Of a stretch of 64,000 nt of DNA, positions 43,912 through 57,579 are shown piece by piece. This DNA is from Adiantum capillus-veneris. Its lineage: Eukaryota; Streptophyta; Polypodiopsida; Polypodiales; Pteridaceae. The stretch is taken from NCBI GenBank assembly GCA_014529385.2, contig CM043963.1:4157001-4221000 (forward strand). Direction: 5' to 3'. The position numbers and the translations under genes are program-made. Under the pieces are notes generated by a model. The model saw only the letters and a program-made list of their open reading frames with translations. It had not been told where the DNA came from and made no database searches. Position 1 is the stretch's first letter, and each line of letters starts with the position of its first letter.

Positions 43912-44580
43912 TACACACTCACTCACCCTACACCTACACACACACACACACACCCTTCACCACCCGTCTCTCCCTAGCGAGCCCGCGCTCTTCCCCTCCC
44001 TCACTCTCGTTCTCTCACCCTATTTCCCTGCGCACCAGAAGCACGTAAAATATATATATATATATTATATATACACATATTTTACAAAAATTACCCCCCC
44101 TCTCTCTCGTTCCCACACACCACACCCTCTTTCCAAGCATGCACCCACATACACACACAACCCTGTGTATATACGCACACACGTATACATACACATACGC
44201 ACAGACATATACATACAAATACGCAGGCACACACGACACATAAACACACTCACGCACTCACCTATATACACACACGTCTACACAAACTCACCCATAGACA
44301 CACCGAACACGCACGCATATATGCACACACCAGAGAATTTAAAAAAAAAACAAAGGAATCAACGTCAACAACACAAAAGAAGAAGACCAAGTCGCACGCT
44401 GCCTATACCAAAAGAAGAAAAGGTGTCGAAGGCATGCCCCGGCCAGGAAGTGAAACGTAGCATCTCGGCTTCCCGCAACAAATACCAATTCTGACAGCCT
44501 TAAATCTCACACCGACCACCCGAACCATCAACAAAACCCCTTGTAAATGCCCCGAACTCCACTCTTCCCTAATAACCTAG

Positions 44581-45258
44581 CCATTGGCTAGTGGATTGTA
44601 TAAAAAACTCTCCCCACCCCACTCTTTCCTCTCTCTCTATCTCTACCTTCTCTCCCTCTCTATCTCTCTTACTAGAGAGGCATCTAGGCTCCCTACAGCA
44701 ACCAGTGGATATTTGCAAGGATCATTGGGTAAGGACCACCTCTCAAGCCTATATAAAGAGGCCTCCGCTAAGCACAAAACAGAAGGCACAAGTGAAGGAG
44801 GAACACACTAGCTTCATTCACTCTACATTTTAAGCACCACTAAGCACATAATGCACCTCCCAAGCTAGGGAGCTCATGGCATCATGTTTTGTTGCAAGCA
44901 TGTGCATTTTAGCATTGGAAACATCACCATTTTCCCCATTCTCCACCACACCATGGTTGAGTTACTAGCCACGACCACTCCATGCACATAAGGCAATCAC
45001 TATTCCCCTGCAAAGCAACATGAACACGCTAGGATTGAATGCACCAACACCATGCTACCCCGTGCCGCTCTCGATGTTGGTGATTGACGTCGTCGGTGGT
45101 TGCATCGTGTTGATGTTTTCCCTCAACTAACCTCCCGCTAACGTACTAACCTCCTGCCAACTCTAACTTCACCATGCACCATATGGCGCCCGCGTTCCAT
45201 CAGGCATCCCTAGTGCCAAGAGCGAGGTTTATAACAGTCAAGACCGCCATTTGTAAGT
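44581..45258 (+). other. Non-coding stretch with a TATA promoter motif
   Basis: CTATATAAAG at 44749-44758 within 'aagcctatataaagaggcc' is a good plant TATA context, followed by a CA-rich leader. No gene or LTR boundary can be tied to it. Confidence 0.4.
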
Positions 45259-45465
45259 ATGATCATCACCAATAAAAGTGTGCAATGCTATCTTGATCTT
45301 TGGGGTCCATTCTCTGTTCTCTTTAGTTTTGTTTTACCACATTCGCGGGATGTTTCATCTCTTGTATATCACTCTGCTTGTGCTCCATCACCTGTGACCT
45401 CTCCGATCAGTCAATATGCTCCATTCCAACCTCGTCACATACCTCTCTCGTACACACACTCCTGA
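45259..45465 (+). pseudogene. Copia integrase scrap
   Basis: 'CYLDLWGPFSVLFSF' resembles the start of the copia integrase core ('H.DLWGP') followed by a Pro/Ser-rich stretch. Too short for a firm call. Confidence 0.35.
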
Positions 45466-45788
45466 GTGTTGACTAGGCATTTTTTGTCTACATGTGGACG
45501 TTTGCTATATCACCATTTCATGTTGGTTACCTAGAGGGCATCTCACTTTTGCTACCCTAGGTCATGTATGTCTGCGTCCTAGTCACACTTATGCTAGGTG
45601 GTGCCCCTCTCTAGTTATAGGATTACTCCTACCTTGAGATGATGCTTGGGGATGTTCAGGCTATGTGTGGTGTAGAGGCCACCCAATATGGCATGTCATT
45701 TCCGTCCATCATCGACCTCAAACATGTCAAACACATCATAGAATAATGCATCGGTCTCTGGCTCAATTGATGTCACCTCAACTGATGA

Positions 45789-46567
45789 CTAACAAAGTTG
45801 TGCATCCCTAGAGATACAATTGTCTGCGCGAACGTCACCACAAGACAAATGCACAACCTGCTCTCTATGCAGCACATCCGCAAAAGAGACACGCCCCGTC
45901 TCTCCCTGCAAACATGGCTGCAAATACACAGAGACTACACCGCCTTGTGTGTCATAAATATGCAAAGGGTATACCAAACCACTCCTAGCACCTCTGGCTA
46001 TCACCAGTGATCCCCTATACCTCTAAAATGACCGCTCTCCAAGTAGTACACAATGGCCGCTACTCTACAACTGACGCACTAAAATGAGACTCTAGCTAAG
46101 TCCAGGTACATAATGTACATCTCATAGCGTAAGCAATGCACCCCGCTAGGCAAAGACATGCATACATCTCTAGCACCCTCTAAGTCATATGCTAAACCAT
46201 CAGCAAATTGCACACAACCAAGTCTCCCACTAGAGAAAGAGCAAAACAAATCATGACCTGGCGTCATGTGAAAAACTGCATGCTCGTTTAGTAGAAAATG
46301 CGTAAACAATGTGCTATCCCAAGACACAAAGTATTCTGAAGGTAATCTAGACTCAAAAGTGACATGCCCATCACATACATACTCTCTAGCATCTGTCCGC
46401 ATAATAGCACCATGCATCTGTCTCTTTTGATGCCTCATACGCCTGAAGCAACGATGCCTAATATACCCATCATGGCCGTAGTGCCAACATGTCAGTCCAC
46501 GATCACGATCGAGAACCACCTTTAACCTAAAGCGTCTCCATATGCATGCCAAAATTATGGCAAACAA
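45789..46567 (-). pseudogene. Copia gag knuckle, protease and following region (degenerate)
   Basis: The 46567-46079 frame has 'CWHYGHDGYIRHRC', a knuckle with its second C and its H both changed to Y, and protease-like text 'HAVFHMTPGHDLFCSF' followed by 'LRYEMYIMYLDLARVSF', parallel to 'RDVCNVPGLAPSLISVS' of the 33661 frame; the D-S/T-G triad is gone. The 46004-45789 frame starts 'MIARGARSGLVYPLHI', the region after protease. It is the same family as 33350-34220. Confidence 0.7.
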
Positions 46568-48052
46568 TGCGCGAGATCACAAGACTCTCCCACCCAAGAG
46601 CAAACCACTATCTCAAGCAAAGAAGGTGAGCGAATGATCAAGCTCACTAACCGCTACAATAGGCATACATATTTGGCAAAATTTTGGCAGAGTCTCCTCG
46701 GTAATTGGAGCAAAAACTCAACAGTAAATCTCAATGGAGACAACAACAAATGCCCAAATGGCCAATCCGGGAATGTACTTGTCCAAAATCACCTCACAAA
46801 GTCATACACAGAGCCAAACCACTCTAGCTAGAGTATCACTCAATGGCGCCACAAATGACATACATATGTGAGTGAAAATTGCTGCCAAAATGTGTCAATG
46901 AATGAACAATGTGCTAGAAAATTGTAGCATACACAACTCCTCACTCCTGCGAGAGTGGGTACAAGAACACCAAAGTGTGTCCAAACTGACAAAACCTGTC
47001 AATGTGAGAGTTAAGCTCGATCAAAAACTATGGTGAGTAAACTCCAACCACTATCCCACAAAAGCATACACAAAGCAAAAGCTCAAGACACCTGCTGTGT
47101 CGAAATCGGTATATGCAAGCCAAAACACTGCAGAAAGATGTCCTCAACTGCAAATGGTAACATCTGTGGGAGTACTAGACTCAACCTATAGCTGGGAGTC
47201 AAAGCTGGAAGCTCTAAATGGCTGAGCACTCACTGCTCAAGACTAAAAATGCAGAGCGAAACACACTCTCAATGCACCACCCAAAAGGAAAAACATTGCA
47301 CGCAAATCGTGAGTGCTACAAGCAATCGCAATCTCAGTCGCACCAACGATGCACATAAACCTACTGGGAAAAGTTTGCGAGAGTTTTGTCAGCAAAATGG
47401 CTACAAAACCAATAACCAAAGTGATTGCACACTCAAAACCATGAGCAACCAAAGCGCATCAAACCACACTCCAAATGCATGCACCAATCTCCACACTTTG
47501 CATACATCATTGCAAACACGTGCAAATCTAGTACATAAATACCTACTCTACCTATGACTGCCAAAAAACATGCTCGAGGCATACATTGCCGAGCTCAAAA
47601 TGCAATCACATGAGTCTCCCTGAGCATCAAACCACATAAGGCATACATTGTATCCTCAACTTTTCGAACACCCTGCAGCCGGTCAGCCCATATCTCCCAA
47701 ACCGTTCAAAATTTGCAAAAACTTCCTTCTGTAAAGTTGTAAACCATGCGAAAACGGTTGGGAATAGTGGGAATGGACTTGAAATGTGCTGTTTTAACAG
47801 GTCAAAATAGATTTGTAAAACTCTGCAGCAATGTATCCTAGATATGTAGGCAGTCTGAGTGACGTATCTCAAAATTGGTAAAGATTTTGAGAAAACTTTC
47901 TTCTGCAAAGTTGAAGAGGAAAAAAAATTGGACACATTTAGAGGAAATTGACTTGAATGAAGACGTTTTTATAGGCCAAATAAGATCTGAAAAAACATGC
48001 TATAGTTTTTGTTGCTTCCCCGCTGACCTCCAATGGTGCTCCTAGTCCCTGA
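46568..48052 (-). other. Decayed leader and gag of the copia remnant
   Basis: No continuous frame. Alignable to the plus-strand element's leader; the rest shows nothing recognisable. Confidence 0.45.
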
Positions 48053-48064
48053 GCTCTGGTACCA
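48053..48064 (-). other. Primer-binding site (iMet-like)
   Basis: The minus strand reads TGGTACCAGAGC, one base from the usual TGGTATCAGAGC, two bases from an LTR end (CTCACA) at 48067. Confidence 0.8.
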
Positions 48065-48066
48065 AT

Positions 48067-48268
<202 letters not shown>

Positions 48269-50007
48269 AAATGAAATGAAATGAAATGTTATATTAACGT
48301 CTTCAAAAGGCCATAGTGTCCTATGAGAACAGAAAGTTACAAGGTGGTGGATCTGATACAAAGTCAAAGTAACAAAATAACCTAACAACAGTACAAAACA
48401 AAGATGTAAACTATGGGATCCTAGATTGGTCGATGTGAGCTAAGCAAAAAACTAAGCAAAAATGGACGGCTTGTTGGGATAGCTGAATCACAAAAGATCT
48501 AGCATCGGTCGTTGGTGAATCTCATCAATTTCCTCCATGGTTAGTAGTTTGACTGGGCATCGTGCATGCCTGGCCAGCGTGCTCTGAATCTTTTGACGTA
48601 GCCTCCGTCGATGCTGTGTAGTCCTGCGCAGTCGTGAGTGCTTGGATTTCCCTAGTTCAATCGCTCGGTCAATTAGTGTGCCTCTGGTGTGAGACGGGGG
48701 GGAGCTCTGTTGTGGGAGTGGCTCTTGCGGTTGTCCCGTGTCTGCTCTAAAGAAGTCTGTAATCCGTCTTTGAGACTGGTTAGCCCCGCCATTCATCAGG
48801 CTCTCTCTGTGTCTGCGCAGCTCAAGCAAGAACAAACCCAGGCATCTTTGATCTTCGTATCCCATTACTCTTGAGAGTGGTCCAAAACCCTCTCTGAACA
48901 AACAATGGAAGCGGCCTCGTATCTCGTAGTAGACGGGGCAGCGGCATGTATAATGCAGCTCTGTCTCGGGTTCCATGTTACACAAGGGGCATGTCCTGGA
49001 CTCTGCTGGTACTCCACTGTATCTCCCGGTTTCAATCCGCAGCTGGTGAGACGATGTGCGTAACTGGCCAATAGCACACCGTATCCCATGAGACAGGTGG
49101 GTATCCATGTATCTGGGTCTCATTACAAAACCATTTTCCGTAACCTGGAGAAGGTGGTCTCTGTAGAAAGCCATCTTCGTGCCCAGTTCTTGTGCTGGTT
49201 GTATCCATGTCCTCCTGGTGTCTAGCTGGGTCAGGTCTTGGCGGATGAGCTTGGTGATCTCCGACTGTGTAAGAATGAGAGATGGTGCATCCAATGAGTA
49301 CTGGAATGGTGGCAGCCTGTCTATGCTGAACCCATGTGCCTGAAACCATGATGTCATCTCCCCATACCAGCATGTTGTATCTCCTTGTATGGCTAACTGT
49401 CGAGAGGACTCAAGTGCTATGCGGGCATATCTATCTCTGGGAAGTTCCCATGTGCGGTTTATGAAGGAGGCTGATCTGGTGAGCGCCTCCACCACTAGTG
49501 GGGGGACCGCTAGCTCTGCTCGAATAATGGCCCGTGGTACTGATGCCTTGGCTCTAATGAGCCGCGAGATCATAGAGACGAGAGGTTTCTCCATGTTCCC
49601 CCATCCTTCTGTGATACCTTGCCTCCCATGGTGATCCAATGAAGGTCCCCATATCTCATCCACATAGAGCAATGTTGAAGCCACCAAGGTGTCAAAGAGC
49701 TAGATCTTCATCCGGGGCTCCTGAAACTGAACCTGCGAACACATCCTCTCCAATCTACCCAATGTTGCGTAGGCTCCAGTCAGTCTAGTCTCTGCTACTC
49801 TTCTGAGTGAGAATGTAGGTCCTCTAAAAACCACTCCAAGGTAGGTGTAAGCGTCTGTGTACTCCACAGTCTCCTGGCCGTATGTGAATGTAGGTGCTGA
49901 CCTCTTGATCCACTGTGGGGTGGTACTAAACACCATAACCTTGGAACCACGAACATAAATGCAATATTGTGGGATGGAGTTGACTTGGCTAGTGTATGGA
50001 GGCTACA
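48269..50007 (-). mobile_element. 5'-truncated LINE (non-LTR retrotransposon)
   Basis: Minus strand: end of RT, C-terminal region with a CCHC finger, short 3' untranslated region and a (CATTT)n-type tail (48269-48288, four units). Typical 5' truncation. It sits against a GA/CT array of a copia LTR. A target-site duplication was not found. Confidence 0.8.
48488..50007 (-). pseudogene. LINE ORF2 C-terminal part
   Basis: The end of RT ('RGSKVMVFSTTPQW', 'YTDAYTYLGVVF', 50000-49720) is followed, after one in-frame TAG (49702-49700), by an open 399-codon stretch (49687-48488) beginning 'LVASTLLYVDEIWGPSL'. It has a CX2CX8HX4C finger (C233, C236, H245, C250: 'CPLCNMEPETELHYTCRC'), the usual C-terminal finger of plant LINE ORF2, and 'QSQRRITDFF' at residues 304-313, which fits a PCNA-interacting (PIP) box. 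The tail is basic. ORF2 would supply reverse transcription at the target; endonuclease and most of RT are missing. Confidence 0.82.
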
Positions 50008-51469
50008 AGAGGTTGTCAATATTTTTGGAAAACACAGTCAATCCCTATCTACTCAAAGCTATAGATAGTAAATGCTAACTATGACACCACAAGAAAATCT
50101 CATCGATTCACTAACCAAACAAATTCCAAACAAAATGAAAGTTATAGGACGAGTAGACGGCATCTAAAGACATGTGTCCATGCCCTCAAATCCCCTTTTC
50201 ACCACTTGCTAAAATCATGCTTATTATCTATAGGATAGTTTTTGACCCAACTGGTTTGAGCCCTAAATACACCCTAAATCTTAGTAACAATGATGCCCCA
50301 ACACCCCTCCTATGCACAAAATGCAATTTGGTTATGTAAATCTTGAGTTATGATAAAATTTAAAAGGAGGTTAGATGCAATAAAAACATAGTTTTATCGT
50401 GAGAAAAGTACAACATCGTGAAGAGCTTTCACCTATGAATGCGATGAAGCAGACGACACTTCAAACAAACACTTCATGAGGGAGTTATGAGCTTGCAAAA
50501 GAATAAGGAGAGTACAGTGCTCTGCAAAAACGTCGTAACGCTTATTATCCAAAAACTTACAAAACCCTTACAAAGATTGGCTTTTATACCTTAGCCATAG
50601 GGTTTTAAAGTGTGCAATGTACGGGAACCCAAGGCCTTTAGGACTCCACAACTTCCTATATATGCAACCTAGATATACTAACTGACATATTCTCTAGAGC
50701 ATGGAGCTCTCATTGAGCCCGTAACACATTATAATTATTACAATGTCTTGAAATAAATTGAGAAATTACAATACATAACCATTTTGTAAAAATGTAAAAA
50801 TGTGTAACTCCAATCTTTACTGCTTCTTTGTATTCGTCCTTGATGTGCATTCACTAGGCTTGGTCCTTTAGCAGATTTTGTTAACTGGCGTCATCTCAAG
50901 TAACATTTTCCCCCTCTTATTTTAGTGCGTATCCCCAGGCACTATTGAGAAGTGTCCGTGGAGGCTGGAAGGTTGTTGATTGGTTATCAATGGTCTGCAT
51001 TGTCTTCATTTGTCAATGAATCTGTTGATGATGTGTATTCTATTGTAGCATCTTAAATGTCCAAAATTGGCTCTGATGTGAGAGATGATGTTGCTTTGTC
51101 AATTGTAGCAGCATAATGGTGAGCTTTGCTCTTATTTATTAAGAGTATATACAAGAGAAGTAGATGAGTTAGAATCTAGATTAGGGTCTAACACCTGGAT
51201 GAACAAAGGGAAAAACCCCAGTGGAAAAAAATTATCTTTGGGATATGCGCATTTGTGTACTTATTAGCATGAAAAATATTAATAAAGTATTGAAGGGATT
51301 ATTTGCTCATGGATATAGAAATAAGAGGGAAGCAAATATAAGGGTAGAAACATTGAAATTTGGTTTGCCTATTGTAGTCCACTCAAGGTGCACTATTTTG
51401 CTTGTTTTTCTTGTCATGTACCCTAGTAACTACCCAAATTAGAATTGTGGATTCTCCGTCTAAGGAGCT
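50008..51469. other. No recognisable gene
   Basis: AT-rich. A small plus frame at 51221-51442 has no features. 'gagctttgctcttatttattaagagtatatacaagag' near 51120-51157 is reminiscent of copia LTR leaders, but no partner LTR was found. Confidence 0.4.
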
Positions 51470-53723
51470 ACCTGGCATGACTTGTACTACGTTTATGGTT
51501 GTTTTTCCTTTGTTAGCAGGATTTCTAGATCAATGATCAAAAAAATATCCACCTTTTCTATCACATTGGATGCAATTCATCTCAATTGGTCTAGCATTCT
51601 TATATGGATTGAGACAATCATTTTTCCAATGGTCATCTAAACCACAATCATGGAAATTTTATGTTCTAGGCTTAGGCATTTGTTTTACCATCGGTGGTCT
51701 CGCTCCGTGATTTGCAATAAAGTAAACTGGTGTATTGCCTCTAGAGGTACCTGACCAACTTGTTCTACCATGGTAGGAGTTGATTGAGTGTACTACTCGT
51801 CCTCTACTCCCACATTTGATAAACTTACTTCATAATAAAACGTAACTAGTACTAGAGCCTACTCATCCACTTGCCCTTAAGGAAGCATGTACTTAACTGG
51901 CACAACATTATTTCGTGGTGGAGGTGGTTGCTGACTTAATACCGATTATGGTCTCTCCATAGCCATAGGTGATTTTTGTGTTGGTCCCATGTTAGGTGAT
52001 ACCTATACAATGGTTGTCCTTGTTCTCTCATCTCATCGGTACATACTGGACACTTTTGTCAAATTTAGGCTTATAATAGCACTCATTTGTTTCACGGTTT
52101 ATCCATTTTCCCTCAATGGCACACCATTTCGACGGTTTGGGTTGTCCCATAGGTTTCCCTTGTGGTGAAGCATGTCTCAAACCTTGCATCAACATCCTTT
52201 GCATGTTACATATCATTCATGCATTTAAGCATGTCCTTGATAGCATTTACTACTACAGTCTACCTGTGCTGGCACAGTTGATATGGTACGCTCACTTTGG
52301 GCGTCCTTAAGAGCGCTCTCTTCATTGAAGAGTTCACAATTTCCCCCCAAGTATATTGTGTTGAGGTTGCATGCTTCCCAAGTTGTATGTTTCTTGTTAT
52401 ACATAATGGCATACAACTCCTTGTTGAGTAAACCTTCTAGGAATAATGAGACAAGTCTTTCCCTAGTATGAATTCCAACTCCGGACATATGTCAATGTAT
52501 TGCCTCATTCGACTCACATAGTCTCTCACAATTTCTTCCTATTTTTGTTTGAAGCTGCAGATTTGTGCTACTGTGTTGTGTTGATTCCCATTTTTGAACA
52601 AGTAGCAACAAATCTCATAGCCAATGACGGTAGATCAGTGATAGATCTCGGAGGTATGGTCTAGAACCAAGTTAAAGCTTTACCTTCCAAAGTCATTCCA
52701 AACCCCTCAAACTGAGTGTGGTACTCCGTTATGTACTCAGCTCCCAGGACCTGCCTGAAGCTAGCTAAATGGTCATATGGATCCCTATAACCACTATATT
52801 TTTTACCCATTTTTGAAAGTCAATTGGACGAACCATACGACTATGTTTTGCACCTGTCCTCCTGGCCGGTGCTTCTCCCACTAATCCTTCAAACCAGTTG
52901 CTTGGTAGGTGTGACTCCTGCAGACCTCTTCTTGTGTTGGTGTCACCCGTTCTTCTCTGGTTAATGGTGCTTTCTGCATCTCTTCCCCAATTCTCATCAT
53001 TGAGGTGGCTACCTTGGACCATGCTTCTCGGTTGGTTGGCCATACTACCAAATGCTCTCTCATTTGGTCCCAAAATCTATTTTGTTTCAAGTCTCATACC
53101 CATGATGATTTCTCGGATCGATTATCCCTAGCATTTTGTGTGTTCAAGCTCCTTCGAAGTCATCATACACAATCCCTGAAGAGATGAATGGGAAATTCTG
53201 CTAGGCCTTTCTCCCTTATCTCGAAAATATACATGATTTCTAGGGTTGTCAACTGCTCTGGTTTAGCATGAGTTGTCTATTTGAAATCCGTGACATTATT
53301 GTCGTCCCAACAATAAACTCCAAGCCGTGGGTTATTGGTAGGTATGTGTTTTAGAGGTTTACATTTATTTGGTCATACCCTTCTAATTCTAACATTGTTC
53401 CTTAGTGGTCATGTATGGAATCAAAGTATCAGCTTCCAATCCCCATTGGTCCATAGTGTCATGGTTTTGAATTTTGAGATATTACACTCTGTTTTGGTCC
53501 ATAGAGCATGTATTTGGCTTGTTAACTCTAACCCAATTGTGTGATCATTGATCTTTACCACATGCTCTTTGTTAGGATCTACGTAAATCTGGGTCACATG
53601 CTTGTTAGTCTTGTAGAAGGTCAAAATGTGCTTGAAACAGAGAGAGGTTCTAGTCCCCGATTGAGTCGAGAAGGAAGAAATTCTGGAACTTGAGTGGGAG
53701 TAAATGTCAAGCACTTCTTCCAC
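51470..53723 (-). pseudogene. Ty3/gypsy gag remnant
   Basis: Minus-strand capsid text: 'GYRDPYDHLASFRQVLGAEY' and 'FEGFGMTLEGKALTWF' (~52790-52660), 'RERLVSLFLEGLLNKELYAI' (52460-52400), then two damaged knuckles near 51660-51560 ('FHDCGLDDHWKNDC', first C lost; 'CIQCDRKGGYFFDH', H and last C lost). Upstream frames (53723-53421, 53073-52765) are probably the gag N-terminus. No protease or RT follows. This is a separate fragment outside element Y. Confidence 0.7.
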
Positions 53724-55035
53724 TAGAGTCTTAAAGGCTTCCCTTGATTTATGCTCTCCTCTATTGATACTCTACTCTCAGTTTCTCTATTATATCCCTG
53801 ATTTACTACAATATTATCTGAGCTTAGGTACATAAAGATTTGAACTACTCAATGGAAATGAATACTTGGCCTTCAGTAGCAATACCAATCCGTTTTTGTT
53901 GTCGTAAATCCAATTTAGCAGTTCTCGAGCTAGATCCAGATCACTCCTGTGCAATCAAGGGTAAATTAGTTAGTTTATTGATCAATAAGTAAGTACAAGG
54001 ATTCTTGGTGAAAATTTTGCTTCAATCCTATTAAAATAGTCATAAGGACAATCTGCAACCTTCAATTCTAGAAAACTCAAATTCAAGTAGCAAACAGGAT
54101 CCAAATGACTTCAGACTTGCTAGTCTAATTGCGTAAGGTGTCTATCAGCTCAATGAACCACAAAATGTCAAAAAGGGACTCTCCGGTTAGTAGGAGATAA
54201 TAAGCTTGCTTATTATCTATTATGTCAAATAATAGTTATTTTTTAGTTTTGTTGGTCCACACTGGTCAAGCATGTATCCAATAAGCCATGAATGAGGTTA
54301 TTTCAATTTTTGTTTAATTTGGTCTAATTCCCCATTAGTTTTTGTATCTGACAATTTTAATTGCAAATCCAGTGGTCAAGCAAATCAAATGATGTCCAAA
54401 TTACTTGAAACTTCTTCCAAGCACTCCATTGCTATCCTAGACCCAATCCCCTTTGAAAAAACTTCTAAAGAATGAATTTATAGGGCAAGAGGTAAAAATT
54501 ACGCTTATCATCTCCAAGATATATATGAAGGAATTCTTTAACTTTTTTGGCATGTACTGGATGTTCACACCCTAATCAAGCCACAAATCAAGTTGCATGA
54601 AGTGGCTTCAATTTTGAAGTTCCTAGGCCAAGTTTGTATCTGTAGTCCGGTTCCATTGATTTCTAAGCCTATCTAGAACCTTAAAGTCCAAATGCTACCA
54701 AACTTAAATCATAGCCTCCTTACACAATGTTAATACTTGAGGAGGTGAGAAATGGTCAAACCTTGCTTTTCTAAGCCCTGAGATAATAATCGCTCTTATT
54801 ATCTTGGTACTATTTTTTGTAACTTTTGTTCACTTTTTCACTTCCCACAGTTGTAACAAAGTGTTTGAAGATCTCTTATGAAGTTTCATTATTTTGTTTG
54901 GTATCAAGTGTTCTTAACCCCAGTTACTGTTTGTTCAGAGTGAAAGTTTTTTGGGCCCAATTTTGCCCCCAAATGGATTTTGAATTCTAAATGTTGGCTA
55001 TACTTTTAAGAAAAGTCTCCTATCAACCAAGCTAG
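53724..55035. other. No recognisable gene; two AT-rich inverted repeats
   Basis: No protein similarity. It contains the perfect inverted repeat GATAATAAGC-TT-GCTTATTATC (54196-54217) and a related one, GATAATAA-N6-TTATTATC (54782-54803). Confidence 0.5.
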
Positions 55036-57577
55036 TGAGGCGGTCCGGGGCGGGCAACAAGAAGAGCGGCCTCTAAACACCCTTCGAGGCTCCCATGCTA
55101 CTCAATTGGGGCTAGGGCAAGCACAATCAGAGACAACAACAACCCACAGCCAGAAACCAAACAAGAAAAGGGGCACCACCTAGTTGTAGATGCGAACTAG
55201 CACGCACGTGATATCTCCTTATACTCAAACATACAAAGAGAGGGGAATGCAAGATAGCCACACACACCAAACACAAACATTCACCACACTAGAGAGAGGT
55301 AAGAGCATAAATCAACTTGAGCAACTCAGTCTTAGCCTTAAAGGCTAGATGCACACAAAGCTTGATGAGAAATAGAGAGACAACACAATACTTGACATTG
55401 TTGCCAATACTCAAATTGTCTTAGGGTCACGGGAGCCCTCTCACCGAGCACCCTCTTACAATTGACTTTTTTGGCAAACAATTCAACAAGTCCTCAAACC
55501 ATCAAGCATGAAATAGCACAATAGACTTCAAGGACAATATACCTTCAACCACCTGATGAGCCAACTTATCAAGTCAATTTGGAGAGAAGAGTCGTAGTTG
55601 CAGCATACAATTGCACCCAAAACTATGAATCTTATTTATGGACAAGAGTAGGCTACAAGTGTGATGCAGAGTATGGTATCACTCCACTCCTCTAGATGGC
55701 ATAAATAACTTCAAGCTTCTCCATGCACCTATGTGTAGTGATGGAATAGAGCACTCACAATGCACACACTCTACACAACTAGGCTTGAAGAGTGGTGTGT
55801 TATGTGTTGAGAATGGTGTGGTGTAGTGTGATCATGTGATGATTTACAAGGGAGATAAGGGCTTTATTTATAGGTTTTAGAAGCCCCGATTAGGATTAGA
55901 CCTAATCAAATTTATTTGAAGAAATCAAAGATTATGCATATTTTATTTTTTAAAATGAGAGTGGGTCTCTCTTATCCTTTGAGTCACATGGATGTGGGCT
56001 CAAGGGAAGAGAATTATTGAGGATGAAAGGAGAGAGGATTGAGTGAATAATTTGGGAATGCCTACTCTAGTAGAGGGTGCATTTTACAATAAGGTTAGTG
56101 GTTAGTAGTTAGTAATTATCACTACAAAATATTTACAAAATCATTCACCAAATGGTGAGATATATGATGAAAAAAGTTAGAGAAGGGATGAGCTTGTAAA
56201 CAGAGGTTGAAGCTTTGGAGAAGTTGACATTCACCTCTTTACAGCACCGGAAGAAGAAGCAGTCAGCATGGCGAAGTAGCACGTGTCGATGAAGCTATGT
56301 TATCTTCAACCTTGGAACATTCATGATAAAAACCTTCATTTGCAGAGGTTAACCTTGGATTTTTGCTGATTTTTTGAAGTTCTTTACAAAGATGAAGAGA
56401 GTATGGTAATATGGACATATATATGGAGAGAAAAGGGAACACCTAGGGGTGTAGAAATGGAGGATGAAGGCTATGGAGGTGTGAGAGAAGTGGTAATGGT
56501 GAAGAGGGTGAATTAGGAAATGGGAGTTGCAGGTTTGGGAGTGGGAAGGAGAGGGAGGAGTGTGTAAAAGTGAGTAGGTGTGTGGAAGGGTGAGAGAAAT
56601 AGGAAGATTTTTTGGTGTATGAGGTGGCAGTTTTGAAGTCGGCCATAAATTTCATGTAAAATCGCCCTTGACTTCAAACTTTCTTAAACAATTATGCAAA
56701 ATACTTCAGATCACGCGCTACGTTTTGTCTTTTGGAAGTATCCTCAAATTCGGATCATAAGAAGGTGCCAAAATTCGAGCAAAAAGTTGTCCCTGCAGCA
56801 CCTAATAAAGCTTGAAGTGGGCCACTATTTGATTCTTTTTCCTTTGTAGTCTTTCAAGTGAGCCCCCCATACATCAACCATGACCTAATATTGCCAAGGA
56901 GCTTGCACACATGTATGGTATAGGATAAGTATCAAATATAATATATACTTGTGGGGTAAGAAGATAGGCTAGCTAGTCATGAAAAATGGACACATGGGAT
57001 GCATGGTGGCAAAAAATATATAAAATAAAGGAGGAAAATCATGAGGGAAGGGACCCTCAGTTATTCTCTACTTTGAGTAATTCATGGAATTTATTTGAAG
57101 ATAAAATCTATGTACTTGTGAATATTTAATTGGGAGGGATGGAAAAAAAATATGACGGAGCCGATAAGGTTATTGGTGAATTTTTACAATGAAGTCACAT
57201 AAAGGTTTTTCAAGGCTTGTGTGAGTAGAGCTTAAGGGATATAATGATAGTAAAATATGTATAAGGAATGACACGAGATGGAAGCTAGCATACTTAGGCC
57301 TGATAACGCACACCTAGGAATATGTATTTATATAAATACAGAAATTAAAATTAAAAAAAAACCCTTTATACTTAGGTACTTTATTTGATAGAAAATATTT
57401 ACATATAAAGAGGACAATGACTCGCTCAATGGTTTGATATTAAAAAATATGATAAAAACCTAAACGCACACACACTATTTATAATGAAAAAGCGAGCCTA
57501 GTCATTGTGCTAGGGTGTTTTTGTAGGGTGGAGTGGCTTTTTAAAATTATTTTATGAGAGCCGAAAAACGGCTATCA
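55036..57577 (-). repeat. 3' LTR of element Y
   Basis: Plus-strand termini TGAGGCGGTCC...GGCTATCA, 2,542 bp. It contains a minus-strand TATA (CCTATAAATA, ~55866-55878), and its minus-strand 5' terminus carries a small hairpin (57559-57573). The flank to its left is GCTAG; the other flank is outside the window. Confidence 0.88.
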
Positions 57578-57579
57578 TT

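Larger units (their letters stand above)
45700..48066 (-). mobile_element. Copia remnant related to the 31473-35087 element
   Basis: Minus strand: LTR end (48067 upward), PBS (48064-48053), leader (47930-47630 aligns with 31770-32100), gag knuckle and protease (46567-46079), post-protease region (46004-45789). The 3' end is not resolved. Confidence 0.7.
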
